7,051 nucleotides of DNA from Bacilli bacterium (GTDB lineage: Bacteria; Bacillota_I; Bacilli_A; RF39; UBA660): the NCBI GenBank assembly GCA_022793555.1, contig JAAWDB010000153.1, positions 1 through 7,051 of the forward strand, in the 5' to 3' direction. Of the stretch, positions 1 through 6,165 are shown one piece after another. The stretch's first letter is position 1; each line of letters starts with the position of its first letter. The notes under the pieces were generated by a model that saw only the letters and a list, made by a program, of their open reading frames with translations, was not told where the DNA came from and did not search any database. The translations under genes and the position numbers were made by a program.

Positions 1-224
1 ATTCCTGTAGCATTTTTATCACATACAATACTACTTACTGCTTTACCGCTTCCCTTATCAGGAATTTGGGTTTTTGATACACCATCTACCGTTACTGCAA
101 GTTTAATATCATCCATTTGTAAATTACTTGATGATTCAGAATAAAAAGAAAGAAAAGATAAACTAGTTATACCAAAAAGAATCAATCCAATCACCACATA
201 ATAATACTTTTTTATTTTCATCAT
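1..224 (-). CDS. Partial membrane-anchored surface protein, paralogue of the upstream gene (3' end outside window)
   Basis: The first 74 codons of a minus-strand gene run off the left edge. The start is ATG-ATG at 224/221, preceded by AAAGGA with about 8 bases of spacing, and it lies 16 bases after the stop of the upstream gene, so the two are probably co-transcribed. The product begins with a short basic stretch (MMKIKKYYY) and a hydrophobic segment at about residues 8-28, which reads as an uncleaved signal-anchor. Residues about 39-74 then match the extracytoplasmic module of the upstream protein: roughly 20 of 36 aligned positions are identical, including TxDGV, IPDKG and SIVCDK. It is therefore a tandem paralogue. 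Whether it also carries the CLec-like C-terminal domain cannot be seen. Function is unknown; display on the outer face of the membrane is inferred from the anchor and the conserved cysteine. Confidence 0.85.
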   Translation of the reverse strand, partial: MMKIKKYYYVVIGLILFGITSLSFLSFYSESSSNLQMDDIKLAVTVDGVSKTQIPDKGSGKAVSSIVCDKNATG

Positions 225-240
225 TTAACTTTTCCTTTCT

Positions 241-405
241 TTACACACTAAGCACTACACGAAAACTATTAGCACTCCATGCTCCACCATGATCGCGACC
301 AAAAGCAAAGGCGCCAGTACCTTGGCCCATTGTTAAATGACCACTACGGTTAAACCATATTCCATAAAGATAGACAAATAAAGCTTCATCTTGATACCAA
401 GAACC
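241..405 (-). other. Candidate variable region (DGR-target-like) at the end of the CLec-like domain
   Basis: This stretch encodes residues about 505-558 of the surface protein, from GSWYQDEALF to SFRVVLSV. It occupies the place where DGR targets carry their variable region: the final part of a CLec fold, ending in a G/S-F-R-V-V sequence close to the stop codon. Many codons at the likely exposed positions have the NNY form expected from mutagenesis of AAY template codons, for example GCT, then GGT CGC GAT CAT in a row, and another GCT near the end. GC content over 241-360 is 54 of 120 bases (45%), against 30-40% in the blocks counted elsewhere in this gene. No reverse transcriptase, accessory gene or template repeat lies in the window, so the DGR link is an inference from position and composition. 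Confidence 0.35.
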
Positions 406-1917
406 AATTTGGCGATTTTTTACCCCATAAGTAATAATAACAAAAGGACCTATCTCTCCTGTGGCATCTCCGAGTATTCTTCGTTGATATGTTGTATCAC
501 TATTTGAATAGACATATTGATCATAATATTTTGAATCTGGAAATTTTTTTCCATTGGTTAATGATGTTAATCCAGACACATCATCATCACAAGTTGGACA
601 TCCAAATGTTCCATTGAATCCAGAATTATATTTACTATTTCTTCCACTCATTGGATTTCCTTCATTATCTACCATAACACCCATGACATATTCCCAAGCA
701 CTACCACTCATGTCATAAATGCCACTGATATTTCCAGTAGTACTTGCTGTATATCCTACAGTTGTATTATAAGGTTTTGTAATATCTTCACTTGTTCCAA
801 ACTTATTACATTCTTCATTAGTTCCAGTATACCCACATGTTGGCTCTTTTACAGCAGCATATCCTGTTACATAATCTTCATTATTATTAATTCTTACACT
901 TGTAGCACTTCCATATTTACTATGTTGTAAATACGCAATAGCTCCCCATTCTGTGTTCTTCATCATATGACTTTCCATTTCTCTTTTATAATCATAGCTA
1001 CTATAAAACGCATTTGATACTTGTATACTTCTCCAGCTATTGACATTTGGTTTGATTTGAACTTTCTCTGGTTCAGTCGTATTTACTTCTGCACTAACTT
1101 TGTCTGTACTTCCTTTATATCCAGTTTCAAACTTTCCTACCCACATCCCATTTGTATCAAATGATGTAAATGCTGGGTGTGTTAACCATTGACCAACACC
1201 TGTTCCTTTTGAATCCTGAACAGTATTACTTTCAAATATTACTTCGATTTCTTTTTCTCGACTTTCAACCTTTGTTAATCCTTCATATTTTCCATCATTA
1301 AATATTTTATAACGATATCTTGGGATCCACACAAAGTATGATTCGATATTATCTTCTGGTATTACTTCTCCATTTTGATAAGTTAGTGTTTCATCATTTA
1401 ATATGACTGCATTCGCCCAAGTTTTTTTCTCATAACTATACCATTCATTTGTAATATCAGCTTTTTTAACTTCTCCATTATCAGATATTGTTACAGGAAT
1501 AAGTCCTTCTTTTAAAACAGGATCTGTTCCATTTAAAATACTTTCGGTATATTTACTTACAAAATTAACTTGACAAGTTGTCTTAGTATTACTTAAATTA
1601 CCCACATTAATTGCCCAATTAATGTAATCCCATTTTCCTATAGCTCCTTTATCACAAACAATACTTTCAATACCTTTAGTTCCTTTATCTGGTATTTTTG
1701 TACTTCCTACTCCATCAATTGTGATATTTACCTTAACATCATAATCTGCTAGATAACTTGGTACTCTTCCTTCAATCACATCATATTCTACCTTTTCTTC
1801 ATAGACTGCATAAGTACGAATTATTATCACCACAGCAAGTAACAATACTAAAGCAATTCCACTACCAATTATCCAATTCCTTTTTTGATTTTTCTCTTTA
1901 AATTTCTCAAGATTCAT
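241..1917 (-). CDS. Membrane-anchored surface protein with FGE/CLec-like C-terminal domain
   Basis: The start chosen is ATG at 1917 (558 aa): AAGGAG at 1926-1931 sits 8 bases upstream. A GTG at 1926 is in frame but overlaps that binding site, so it is unlikely. Residues 1-14 are charged, 15-34 form one membrane helix, and the rest should be extracytoplasmic. Residues about 58-119 are a small module with IPDKG, Cys88 and Cys115, which could form a disulphide, followed by a spacer. From about 195 (FVWIPRYRYKI) come WVGKFETG (about 258-265), GIYDMSGSAWEYVMG (about 399-413) and a terminal SFRVVL. This pattern is typical of formylglycine-generating-enzyme (sulfatase-modifying factor) and C-type-lectin-fold domains. 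Extra cysteine pairs lie at 361/370 and 440/443. The last 54 residues contain no cysteine, so the catalytic Cys pair of true FGE is absent; a binding role is more likely than catalysis. There is no sortase motif. It is the first gene of a pair with the paralogue at 1-224. Confidence 0.85.
   Translation of the reverse strand: MNLEKFKEKNQKRNWIIGSGIALVLLLAVVIIIRTYAVYEEKVEYDVIEGRVPSYLADYDVKVNITIDGVGSTKIPDKGTKGIESIVCDKGAIGKWDYINWAINVGNLSNTKTTCQVNFVSKYTESILNGTDPVLKEGLIPVTISDNGEVKKADITNEWYSYEKKTWANAVILNDETLTYQNGEVIPEDNIESYFVWIPRYRYKIFNDGKYEGLTKVESREKEIEVIFESNTVQDSKGTGVGQWLTHPAFTSFDTNGMWVGKFETGYKGSTDKVSAEVNTTEPEKVQIKPNVNSWRSIQVSNAFYSSYDYKREMESHMMKNTEWGAIAYLQHSKYGSATSVRINNNEDYVTGYAAVKEPTCGYTGTNEECNKFGTSEDITKPYNTTVGYTASTTGNISGIYDMSGSAWEYVMGVMVDNEGNPMSGRNSKYNSGFNGTFGCPTCDDDVSGLTSLTNGKKFPDSKYYDQYVYSNSDTTYQRRILGDATGEIGPFVIITYGVKNRQIGSWYQDEALFVYLYGIWFNRSGHLTMGQGTGAFAFGRDHGGAWSANSFRVVLSV
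1561..1746 (-). other. Two-cysteine extracytoplasmic module shared by the tandem paralogues
   Basis: This region encodes residues about 58-119 of the 558-aa protein. The segment from DVKV through SIVCDKGAIG matches residues 39-74 of the next gene's product with one gap. It continues with KWDYINWAINVGNLSNTKT and a second cysteine before QVNF. The two Cys (88 and 115) in an extracytoplasmic segment suggest a disulphide-stabilised beta-rich domain. I cannot assign it to a named family. Its repetition in adjacent genes shows it is a conserved unit rather than linker. Confidence 0.6.
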
Positions 1918-1925
1918 GAAAAACA

Positions 1926-1931
1926 CTCCTT
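1926..1931 (-). promoter_or_regulatory. Ribosome binding site that decides the start of the 558-aa gene
   Basis: The minus strand reads AAGGAG, then 8 bases, then ATG at 1917. The alternative upstream GTG starts on the last G of this same site and so could not be initiated from it. Confidence 0.8.
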
Positions 1932-1989
1932 AAATTTAGTATGGACATCGTCAAGGAAAAAGATGTACACTTTATTTTATAACACTACA

Positions 1990-1998
1990 AATATACCA
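1990..1998 (-). promoter_or_regulatory. Putative extended -10 promoter for the surface-protein pair
   Basis: The minus strand reads TGG followed by TATATT (-10 at 1990-1995), matching the TGnTATAAT form of an extended -10. No good -35 lies 17 bases upstream, which this promoter type tolerates. It sits downstream of the terminator of the preceding minus-strand gene and would give a leader of roughly 65 bases before the ATG at 1917. A second AT-rich candidate (TATAAA-like) lies a few bases further on, so the exact start is uncertain. Confidence 0.4.
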
Positions 1999-2097
1999 TT
2001 TTTCTCACCATCTTACTAGTTATTACTAATAAATTGTTGGCTATATTAATAATATAAATCATGCCTCTAAAAATAATATTTCGAAAACACTGCAAAC

Positions 2098-2120
2098 AAA
2101 AAAACTCTAATTCTAGAGTT
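2098..2120 (-). terminator. Intrinsic terminator of the VPKTY surface-protein gene
   Basis: Read on the minus strand, AACTCTA (from 2120), a 4-base loop and TAGAGTT form a perfect 7-bp stem followed by five further T residues. It begins about 8 bases after the TAA stop at 2129-2131. The plus strand also has a T-run after the hairpin, so it could work both ways, but no plus-strand gene reads into it. It separates this gene from the surface-protein pair at 1-1917. Confidence 0.8.
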
Positions 2121-2128
2121 CTTTTTTA

Positions 2129-3928
2129 TTAATTTATTTTTTTGTTTAATTTAAAAGTAGCTAATATTCCTAGTAATCCAAAAATCCCTAAAACCACATA
2201 AGATAAAATGGAATCATAAGTCTTTGGAACATCTTCTACTAAAAAATCTTCAGCTAAATCAACATCCAATTTTTCAGAAATCGTATACACACTAAAATGT
2301 GAAGTTAAAAATGTTGCCATTCCATCCTTTAATGTTACAGGATATTCTTCAACCTTTCCATTATCTCTCACATAATAAGCATATAATGTTTTTCCTTTTA
2401 AACTTTCCCTAACAGGAATACGAACTTCAAATTTTCCATCACTAATTGATTTAATAAAATCTTTTGCTGTTTCAGAATATAATTTCAAATCATATATCTG
2501 AACATTATCAGCCGCTTTAAACTTCAAAACATTTTGAATTACTTGAAAACTTTCCATTCCCTTTTTAATTTCTTGAACTTTTACCACGGTATCAAGAGGT
2601 ACCAAAGAAGAATCCGTTGAAATTGTAATATTAGTATCAAGATCTTTCGTTTCCAATACTGGTTTTTCCACAATTTTACTAGAATCACGAATCATTACCA
2701 CTGGTTTCGTAATATTTCCAATCGTTATTTGATAAACGTAATCTCCCATTTTAGAAACATCACCAAGTGCAGAGAAATCTGCCTCCATATCAACTGGCTG
2801 ACCATCTTCTCCAATTCCAGCATCTTTTAACACAAAATCCTCTAATTTTGATACCACTTCAATTTTAGCATCATGATTTCCTAAATACGCATCAATACGT
2901 TTTTTTGCTGCTGCAATATAAGCATCACTAGTATTTTCGGTATCATCAGGAATATAAATAACCCCATTTTGCCATACCCCAACACTTTCTACTAATGCAT
3001 ACACAACGTCTTGATAAGAAATAGTTAAATGTCCAAAACCATATTCTCTTAAAGGTTGCTTATCTCCAGCTCGTATATCTAGAGCATAACTTAAATTGCT
3101 ATAATCAAACAATTTTTGAATACCATCCACATAACGAATAATACTATTTAAACCATTCATTGATTGATTCTGAATATGACTATAATAATTAACTAAATTC
3201 AAATCGCTAAGTGTAAAATCAAGATTTTTTAAATTACCATATTCATCCTTTTTAGGATCTCTTAAATCTTCTAATTTTTTAGCATAAGTATCAACCATAT
3301 TTTTTACATTGCTATCCGCACTTTTCCAAAGAACATCTACAACATGGGCTTCCGAATAAGACTCTTCTGACGTATACCAATTTAGATCCAATACACAATT
3401 AGAATAATCCTCATTACAAAAGTTTAAACTTCCAAAAAAGTTATCAATATCATATTTTTTCATAAAATGTGCACTTACAAACGCATCTAATTCAGATTCA
3501 TTTTTTGGAGCAACCGCATTAACTTCAAATACCCCATTAGCTACTATTTCCTTAAACCTATCACTAACTTTCCAATCAATGGGAACAGTAACATTAACAG
3601 ATCCACATCCCCCACCAACTTCACAACTAGAAAATAAAAGATCTGCTTCACTTCGATTTCCATAATCCTGACGAATCGCTAAAACTTCAATTTTCTGATT
3701 TATTGTCGTCTCATTATCTTTCAAAAAATCTTGATATTGTATAGCGATAATTTGGTTTAACTCATTCTTATTCACTTGCGCAGGTTTTAACATATCAAAA
3801 TAAAATATTCCATCTTTTAATATTGATGAAAGTGGATTTTCTACTTCTTCGGCATGAACACTACCACAAGCCATTAAAAAAAGAAAACAAGCACTACATA
3901 CTAATCTTTTCCATAAATTTGTTTTCAT
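2129..3928 (-). CDS. Secreted surface protein with C-terminal sortase-type sorting signal (VPKTY), function unknown
   Basis: The start is ATG at 3928 with AAGGAG at 3936-3941, 7 bases upstream; the product is 599 aa. Residues 1-26 form a signal peptide with a basic start, a hydrophobic core and possible cleavage after VHA (26). An LMAC sequence at 18-21 resembles a lipobox, so lipoprotein processing is an alternative. The body, about 27-440, is not recognised. It contains two close cysteine pairs (102/108 and 171/178), which suggests disulphides outside the cell. Residues about 440-553 look like a beta-sandwich seen just before anchors of Gram-positive surface proteins, with EYPVTLKDGMATF and SHFSVYTISE. 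The C-terminus has the order of a cell-wall sorting signal: VPKTY (567-571), a hydrophobic helix (about 574-591), then a tail containing K-KK. The gene is divergent from a class B sortase gene, so it is probably that enzyme's substrate. Confidence 0.85.
   Translation of the reverse strand: MKTNLWKRLVCSACFLFLMACGSVHAEEVENPLSSILKDGIFYFDMLKPAQVNKNELNQIIAIQYQDFLKDNETTINQKIEVLAIRQDYGNRSEADLLFSSCEVGGGCGSVNVTVPIDWKVSDRFKEIVANGVFEVNAVAPKNESELDAFVSAHFMKKYDIDNFFGSLNFCNEDYSNCVLDLNWYTSEESYSEAHVVDVLWKSADSNVKNMVDTYAKKLEDLRDPKKDEYGNLKNLDFTLSDLNLVNYYSHIQNQSMNGLNSIIRYVDGIQKLFDYSNLSYALDIRAGDKQPLREYGFGHLTISYQDVVYALVESVGVWQNGVIYIPDDTENTSDAYIAAAKKRIDAYLGNHDAKIEVVSKLEDFVLKDAGIGEDGQPVDMEADFSALGDVSKMGDYVYQITIGNITKPVVMIRDSSKIVEKPVLETKDLDTNITISTDSSLVPLDTVVKVQEIKKGMESFQVIQNVLKFKAADNVQIYDLKLYSETAKDFIKSISDGKFEVRIPVRESLKGKTLYAYYVRDNGKVEEYPVTLKDGMATFLTSHFSVYTISEKLDVDLAEDFLVEDVPKTYDSILSYVVLGIFGLLGILATFKLNKKIN
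2216..2230 (-). other. Non-canonical sortase recognition motif VPKTY
   Basis: These five codons encode Val-Pro-Lys-Thr-Tyr, residues 567-571 of 599, followed at once by Asp-Ser and a hydrophobic helix with a basic tail. The x-P-x-T core and the layout fit a sorting signal, but the first residue is Val rather than Leu or Asn, and the fifth is Tyr rather than Gly or Asn. Sortases cut after the Thr. Substrate status is inferred from this layout and from the neighbouring sortase gene. Confidence 0.65.
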
Positions 3929-3952
3929 AAACTCTCTCCTTCTATGCTTAAA

Positions 3953-3961
3953 ATCATAACA
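3953..3961 (-). promoter_or_regulatory. Putative extended -10 promoter for the VPKTY surface protein
   Basis: The minus strand reads TGT then TATGAT (-10 at 3953-3958), an extended -10 form like the one proposed at 1990-1998. No convincing -35 is present at 16-18 bases. The predicted transcript would begin just before the ribosome binding site at 3936-3941, leaving a very short leader. The 119-base gap to the sortase start must also hold the divergent plus-strand promoter; TAGAAT at 4004-4009 and TATATT at 4025-4030 are possible -10 elements there, neither with a clear -35. Confidence 0.35.
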
Positions 3962-4047
3962 AAATCACGCGAAAACAAGAGGGTTTATAACACTATTTTA
4001 TCGTAGAATTTTGAAATACTCGCTTATATTAATTACGAGGTAGCTTT

Positions 4048-4881
4048 ATGAAATTAAAGAAAAAATGGAAAATAAAAAAGAAAAATTTGATAATAATTAT
4101 CGTAGGATTTCTTTCTTTACTAAGTTTAAGCCTATCCCTTTTTAAAATTTTAAATTGGCAAAAAGACAATGAACTTACAAAAAAACAAATCAATCAAATT
4201 AACGAATCTTCCTACATTGAAGAAAAAGAAACGGGAGAAATTATCAAACAAGAAAAAGAAATACCTGAGTCGAATCCATACTGGGATTTTATTAAAATGA
4301 ATTTAATCGATGTGAAAATTGATGAACTCCAAAAAACAAACACCGATACTATTGGATGGATTAGAGTAAAAGGCACGAATATTAACTATCCCATTGTAAA
4401 AACGACGAATAATACTTTTTATTTAACTCACTCTTTTGATAAAAGTAAAAATGATGCTGGGTGGGTATTTATGGATTATCGAAACAACATAAACTTGTTT
4501 GACCAAAATACGATTCTTTACGCGCACGGTCGTTTTGATCAAACCATGTTTGGAACCTTAAGAAATATCTTCACAAATGGATGGTTAAACAACCAAAATA
4601 ATTTTGTAATTCAAATGTCGACCACAAAAGAAAATACGCTATGGCAAGTCTTTAGCGCTTACAAAATTCCCACCACTAATGATTACATTCGAATCAATTT
4701 TAAACATATAGAAAACTATCAAACCTTTTTAACGACCATTAAAGAAAGAAGTAACTACGATTTTAAAACACCTGTAACAAACACCGACCGTATATTAACG
4801 CTTTCAACTTGTTATGACGATCAAGAAAAAGTGGTTGTTCATGCCAAATTAATAAAAAAAGAAACCAAAGAAAAAGCCTAA
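4048..4881 (+). CDS. Class B sortase
   Basis: This is a membrane-bound cysteine transpeptidase that would join sorting-signal proteins to the peptidoglycan. ATG at 4048 follows GAGG (4037-4040) with 7 bases of spacing; the product is 277 aa, close to the class B size. Eight of the first 12 residues are Lys, then a membrane helix at about 14-35, a linker rich in Glu and Lys to about 76, and the sortase fold from about 92. Class B features include DTIGWIRVKGTNINYPIV (about 100-117), AGWVFMDYRN (137-146), the catalytic His160 in ILYAHGR and Cys255 in TLSTC. The catalytic Arg that should precede the last beta strand is missing: the aligned residue is Lys261 (codon AAA), in EKVVVHAKLI. It is divergent from the VPKTY protein gene, its probable substrate, and convergent with tyrS. 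It could be a less active or altered enzyme, or one that uses Lys. Confidence 0.93.
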   Translation: MKLKKKWKIKKKNLIIIIVGFLSLLSLSLSLFKILNWQKDNELTKKQINQINESSYIEEKETGEIIKQEKEIPESNPYWDFIKMNLIDVKIDELQKTNTDTIGWIRVKGTNINYPIVKTTNNTFYLTHSFDKSKNDAGWVFMDYRNNINLFDQNTILYAHGRFDQTMFGTLRNIFTNGWLNNQNNFVIQMSTTKENTLWQVFSAYKIPTTNDYIRINFKHIENYQTFLTTIKERSNYDFKTPVTNTDRILTLSTCYDDQEKVVVHAKLIKKETKEKA

Positions 4882-4899
4882 TATCCTTAGACTTTTTTT
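4871..4899. terminator. Bidirectional terminator between the convergent sortase and tyrS genes
   Basis: AAAAAG at 4871-4876 pairs with CTTTTT at 4892-4897, and CTAA at 4878-4881 pairs with TTAG at 4887-4890, with one C/A mismatch and a 5-base loop (4882-4886). The T-run on the plus strand and the A-run, which becomes T on the minus strand, give a tail in both directions. The sortase TAA stop lies inside the stem, and the tyrS stop (4898-4900) follows it directly. The two stop codons are only 16 bases apart, so one hairpin serves both genes. Confidence 0.75.
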
Positions 4900-6133
4900 A
4901 CTCCTGAATAGATCCAATAAACATATTCTTTTTTCCTTTTTTAATAACAAAAATTTGTTGTTCAATCGCCTTTTCTTTTTGAACCCTATAATCTAAATCC
5001 AGCACCTTTTTATTATTAAAGGAAATAGCTCCCGCTAAAATCATTTCCCGTGCTTCTCGCTTACTACTAACAATTTTACTATTCACTAATGCATCAACAA
5101 TATTTTCTTGATCATGTAAAGTAACTTGAGGCACATCTTTCATATTTTCTAAAATATCATTAGCAGATAACGTCTCGATATCTTCACTAAATAAAGACTC
5201 ACTAATTTTTTTAGCTTTAATAAATTCCTCTTCACCATGTAAAAAAGTAATTACTTCATGAGCTAGCATTTTTTGAGCATAGCGAGACTCTGGTTTTTCC
5301 TCATGTTTTCTCATGATATCTAGAATTTCTTCCTTCGTTAAAAAAGTAAACTTTTTCAAATACTCTTCCATCATCACATCTTCAAAGTTTAATAAATATT
5401 GATATAGTTCATAACTAGAAGTCATTTCCTTATCAATCCATAAAGCATTCCCATACGATTTTCCTAATTTTTTCCCAGTCGAATCCGTTATTAACGGAAT
5501 TGAAAAAGCAAAAACTTCTTCGTTATTAAGTTTACGAATCAATTCAATTCCTGTCGTTAAATTTCCCCATTGATCTGATCCACCAAATTGTAGATTTACC
5601 CCATAATGATCATGTAAATATTTAAAATCATAGCCTTGAATCAACATATAAGAAAACTCTGCATAAGAAATTCCCACTTCCATCTGCCGTTTTACTAAAT
5701 CCTTATTAATCATGTAATTAACATTAATATACTTTCCAACATCTCTTAGAAAGTCAATATAATTCATATCTTTAAACCAATCAAAATTATTAACAATTTG
5801 CGTTTCTTCACCAAATAACTTGGTCATTTGCGCTTTAATTTTTTCAAAATTACTTTCAATAACTGCAATTTCTGCTTTCTCTCGTTCTCCCGTTCCTCTA
5901 GGGTCTCCAACTCTTCCTGTAGCTCCTCCAACTAAAACCATTGGATTATGTCCAGCTCTTCGTAAACGTTCCACCATTAAAAACGTTGGAAATTGCCCAA
6001 TATGTAAACTTTTCGCTGTAGGGTCTGCACCAATATAAAACGTCATTCCTCCCTCATTTAATTTTTCTTTTAACTCTGGACTAGAACAATCTTTGATTAG
6101 TCCTCTCCACTCTAAATCTTCATAAAAATTCAT
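4898..6133 (-). CDS. tyrS: Tyrosyl-tRNA synthetase
   Basis: This cytoplasmic class I synthetase activates tyrosine with ATP and loads it onto tRNA-Tyr. Two adjacent ATG codons (6136 and 6133) could start it. GGAGG at 6141-6145 is only 4 bases from the first and 7 from the second, so 6133 (411 aa) is preferred. The numbering here counts from 6136, to match Bacillus TyrRS numbering. Tyr34, Gly36, Asp38 and Thr40 of the active site are present. The first signature reads HIGQ (45-48) in place of HIGH. SYMLIQGYD (162-170) supplies the tyrosine-binding Tyr163, Gln167 and Asp170. FGGSDQWGN (184-192) follows, then the second signature as KLGKS (223-227). An S4 RNA-binding domain covers about 345-412. 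Length is normal for the bacterial type. Only 29 bases separate it from the aminopeptidase gene upstream, so they probably form an operon, with no room for a T-box leader between them. Confidence 0.97.
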   Translation of the reverse strand: MNFYEDLEWRGLIKDCSSPELKEKLNEGGMTFYIGADPTAKSLHIGQFPTFLMVERLRRAGHNPMVLVGGATGRVGDPRGTGEREKAEIAVIESNFEKIKAQMTKLFGEETQIVNNFDWFKDMNYIDFLRDVGKYINVNYMINKDLVKRQMEVGISYAEFSYMLIQGYDFKYLHDHYGVNLQFGGSDQWGNLTTGIELIRKLNNEEVFAFSIPLITDSTGKKLGKSYGNALWIDKEMTSSYELYQYLLNFEDVMMEEYLKKFTFLTKEEILDIMRKHEEKPESRYAQKMLAHEVITFLHGEEEFIKAKKISESLFSEDIETLSANDILENMKDVPQVTLHDQENIVDALVNSKIVSSKREAREMILAGAISFNNKKVLDLDYRVQKEKAIEQQIFVIKKGKKNMFIGSIQE

Positions 6134-6140
6134 CATTGTA

Positions 6141-6145
6141 CCTCC
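6141..6145 (-). promoter_or_regulatory. Ribosome binding site of tyrS, favouring the second of two ATG codons
   Basis: The minus strand reads GGAGGTACAATGATG. The distance from GGAGG is 4 bases to the first ATG and 7 to the second. The second gives the usual spacing and a protein starting MNFYEDLEWRGL, which is a familiar TyrRS N-terminus. Confidence 0.7.
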
Positions 6146-6165
6146 ATTAATTAAATTTTCTTTTT

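Noticed and set aside
241..1335. A working formylglycine-generating enzyme or nonheme iron enzyme
   Set aside because: The fold signature (IYDMSGSAWEYV and a terminal FRVV) is present, but the last 54 residues have no cysteine, so the catalytic pair of FGE is missing. No sulfatase lies nearby.
1918..1926. GTG at 1926 as the start of the 558-aa gene, adding three residues
   Set aside because: The GTG overlaps the AAGGAG ribosome binding site; ATG at 1917 has ideal 8-base spacing.
1944..1949. TTGACG as a -35 box just upstream of the 558-aa gene
   Set aside because: No -10 lies 16-18 bases downstream before the ribosome binding site, so it cannot act as a promoter for this start.
1942..1966. 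Stem of ACATC and GATGT in the leader of the 558-aa gene
   Set aside because: Only 5 base pairs with a 12-base loop and no further pairing; too weak to call a regulatory hairpin.
3866..3871. Lipoprotein assignment of the 599-aa protein from the LMAC sequence at residues 18-21
   Set aside because: Met at -2 is atypical and a good signal-peptidase I site (VHA) follows. The C-terminal sorting signal also suggests wall anchoring. It is kept only as an alternative.
5820..6038. A 72-codon open frame on the plus strand
   Set aside because: It lies entirely antisense within the strongly supported tyrS gene, has no convincing ribosome binding site, and its product shows no recognisable features.
6137..6165. 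T-box riboswitch upstream of tyrS
   Set aside because: Only 29 bases separate tyrS from the upstream gene, far too short for a T-box. Any such leader would lie upstream of the aminopeptidase gene, outside the window.
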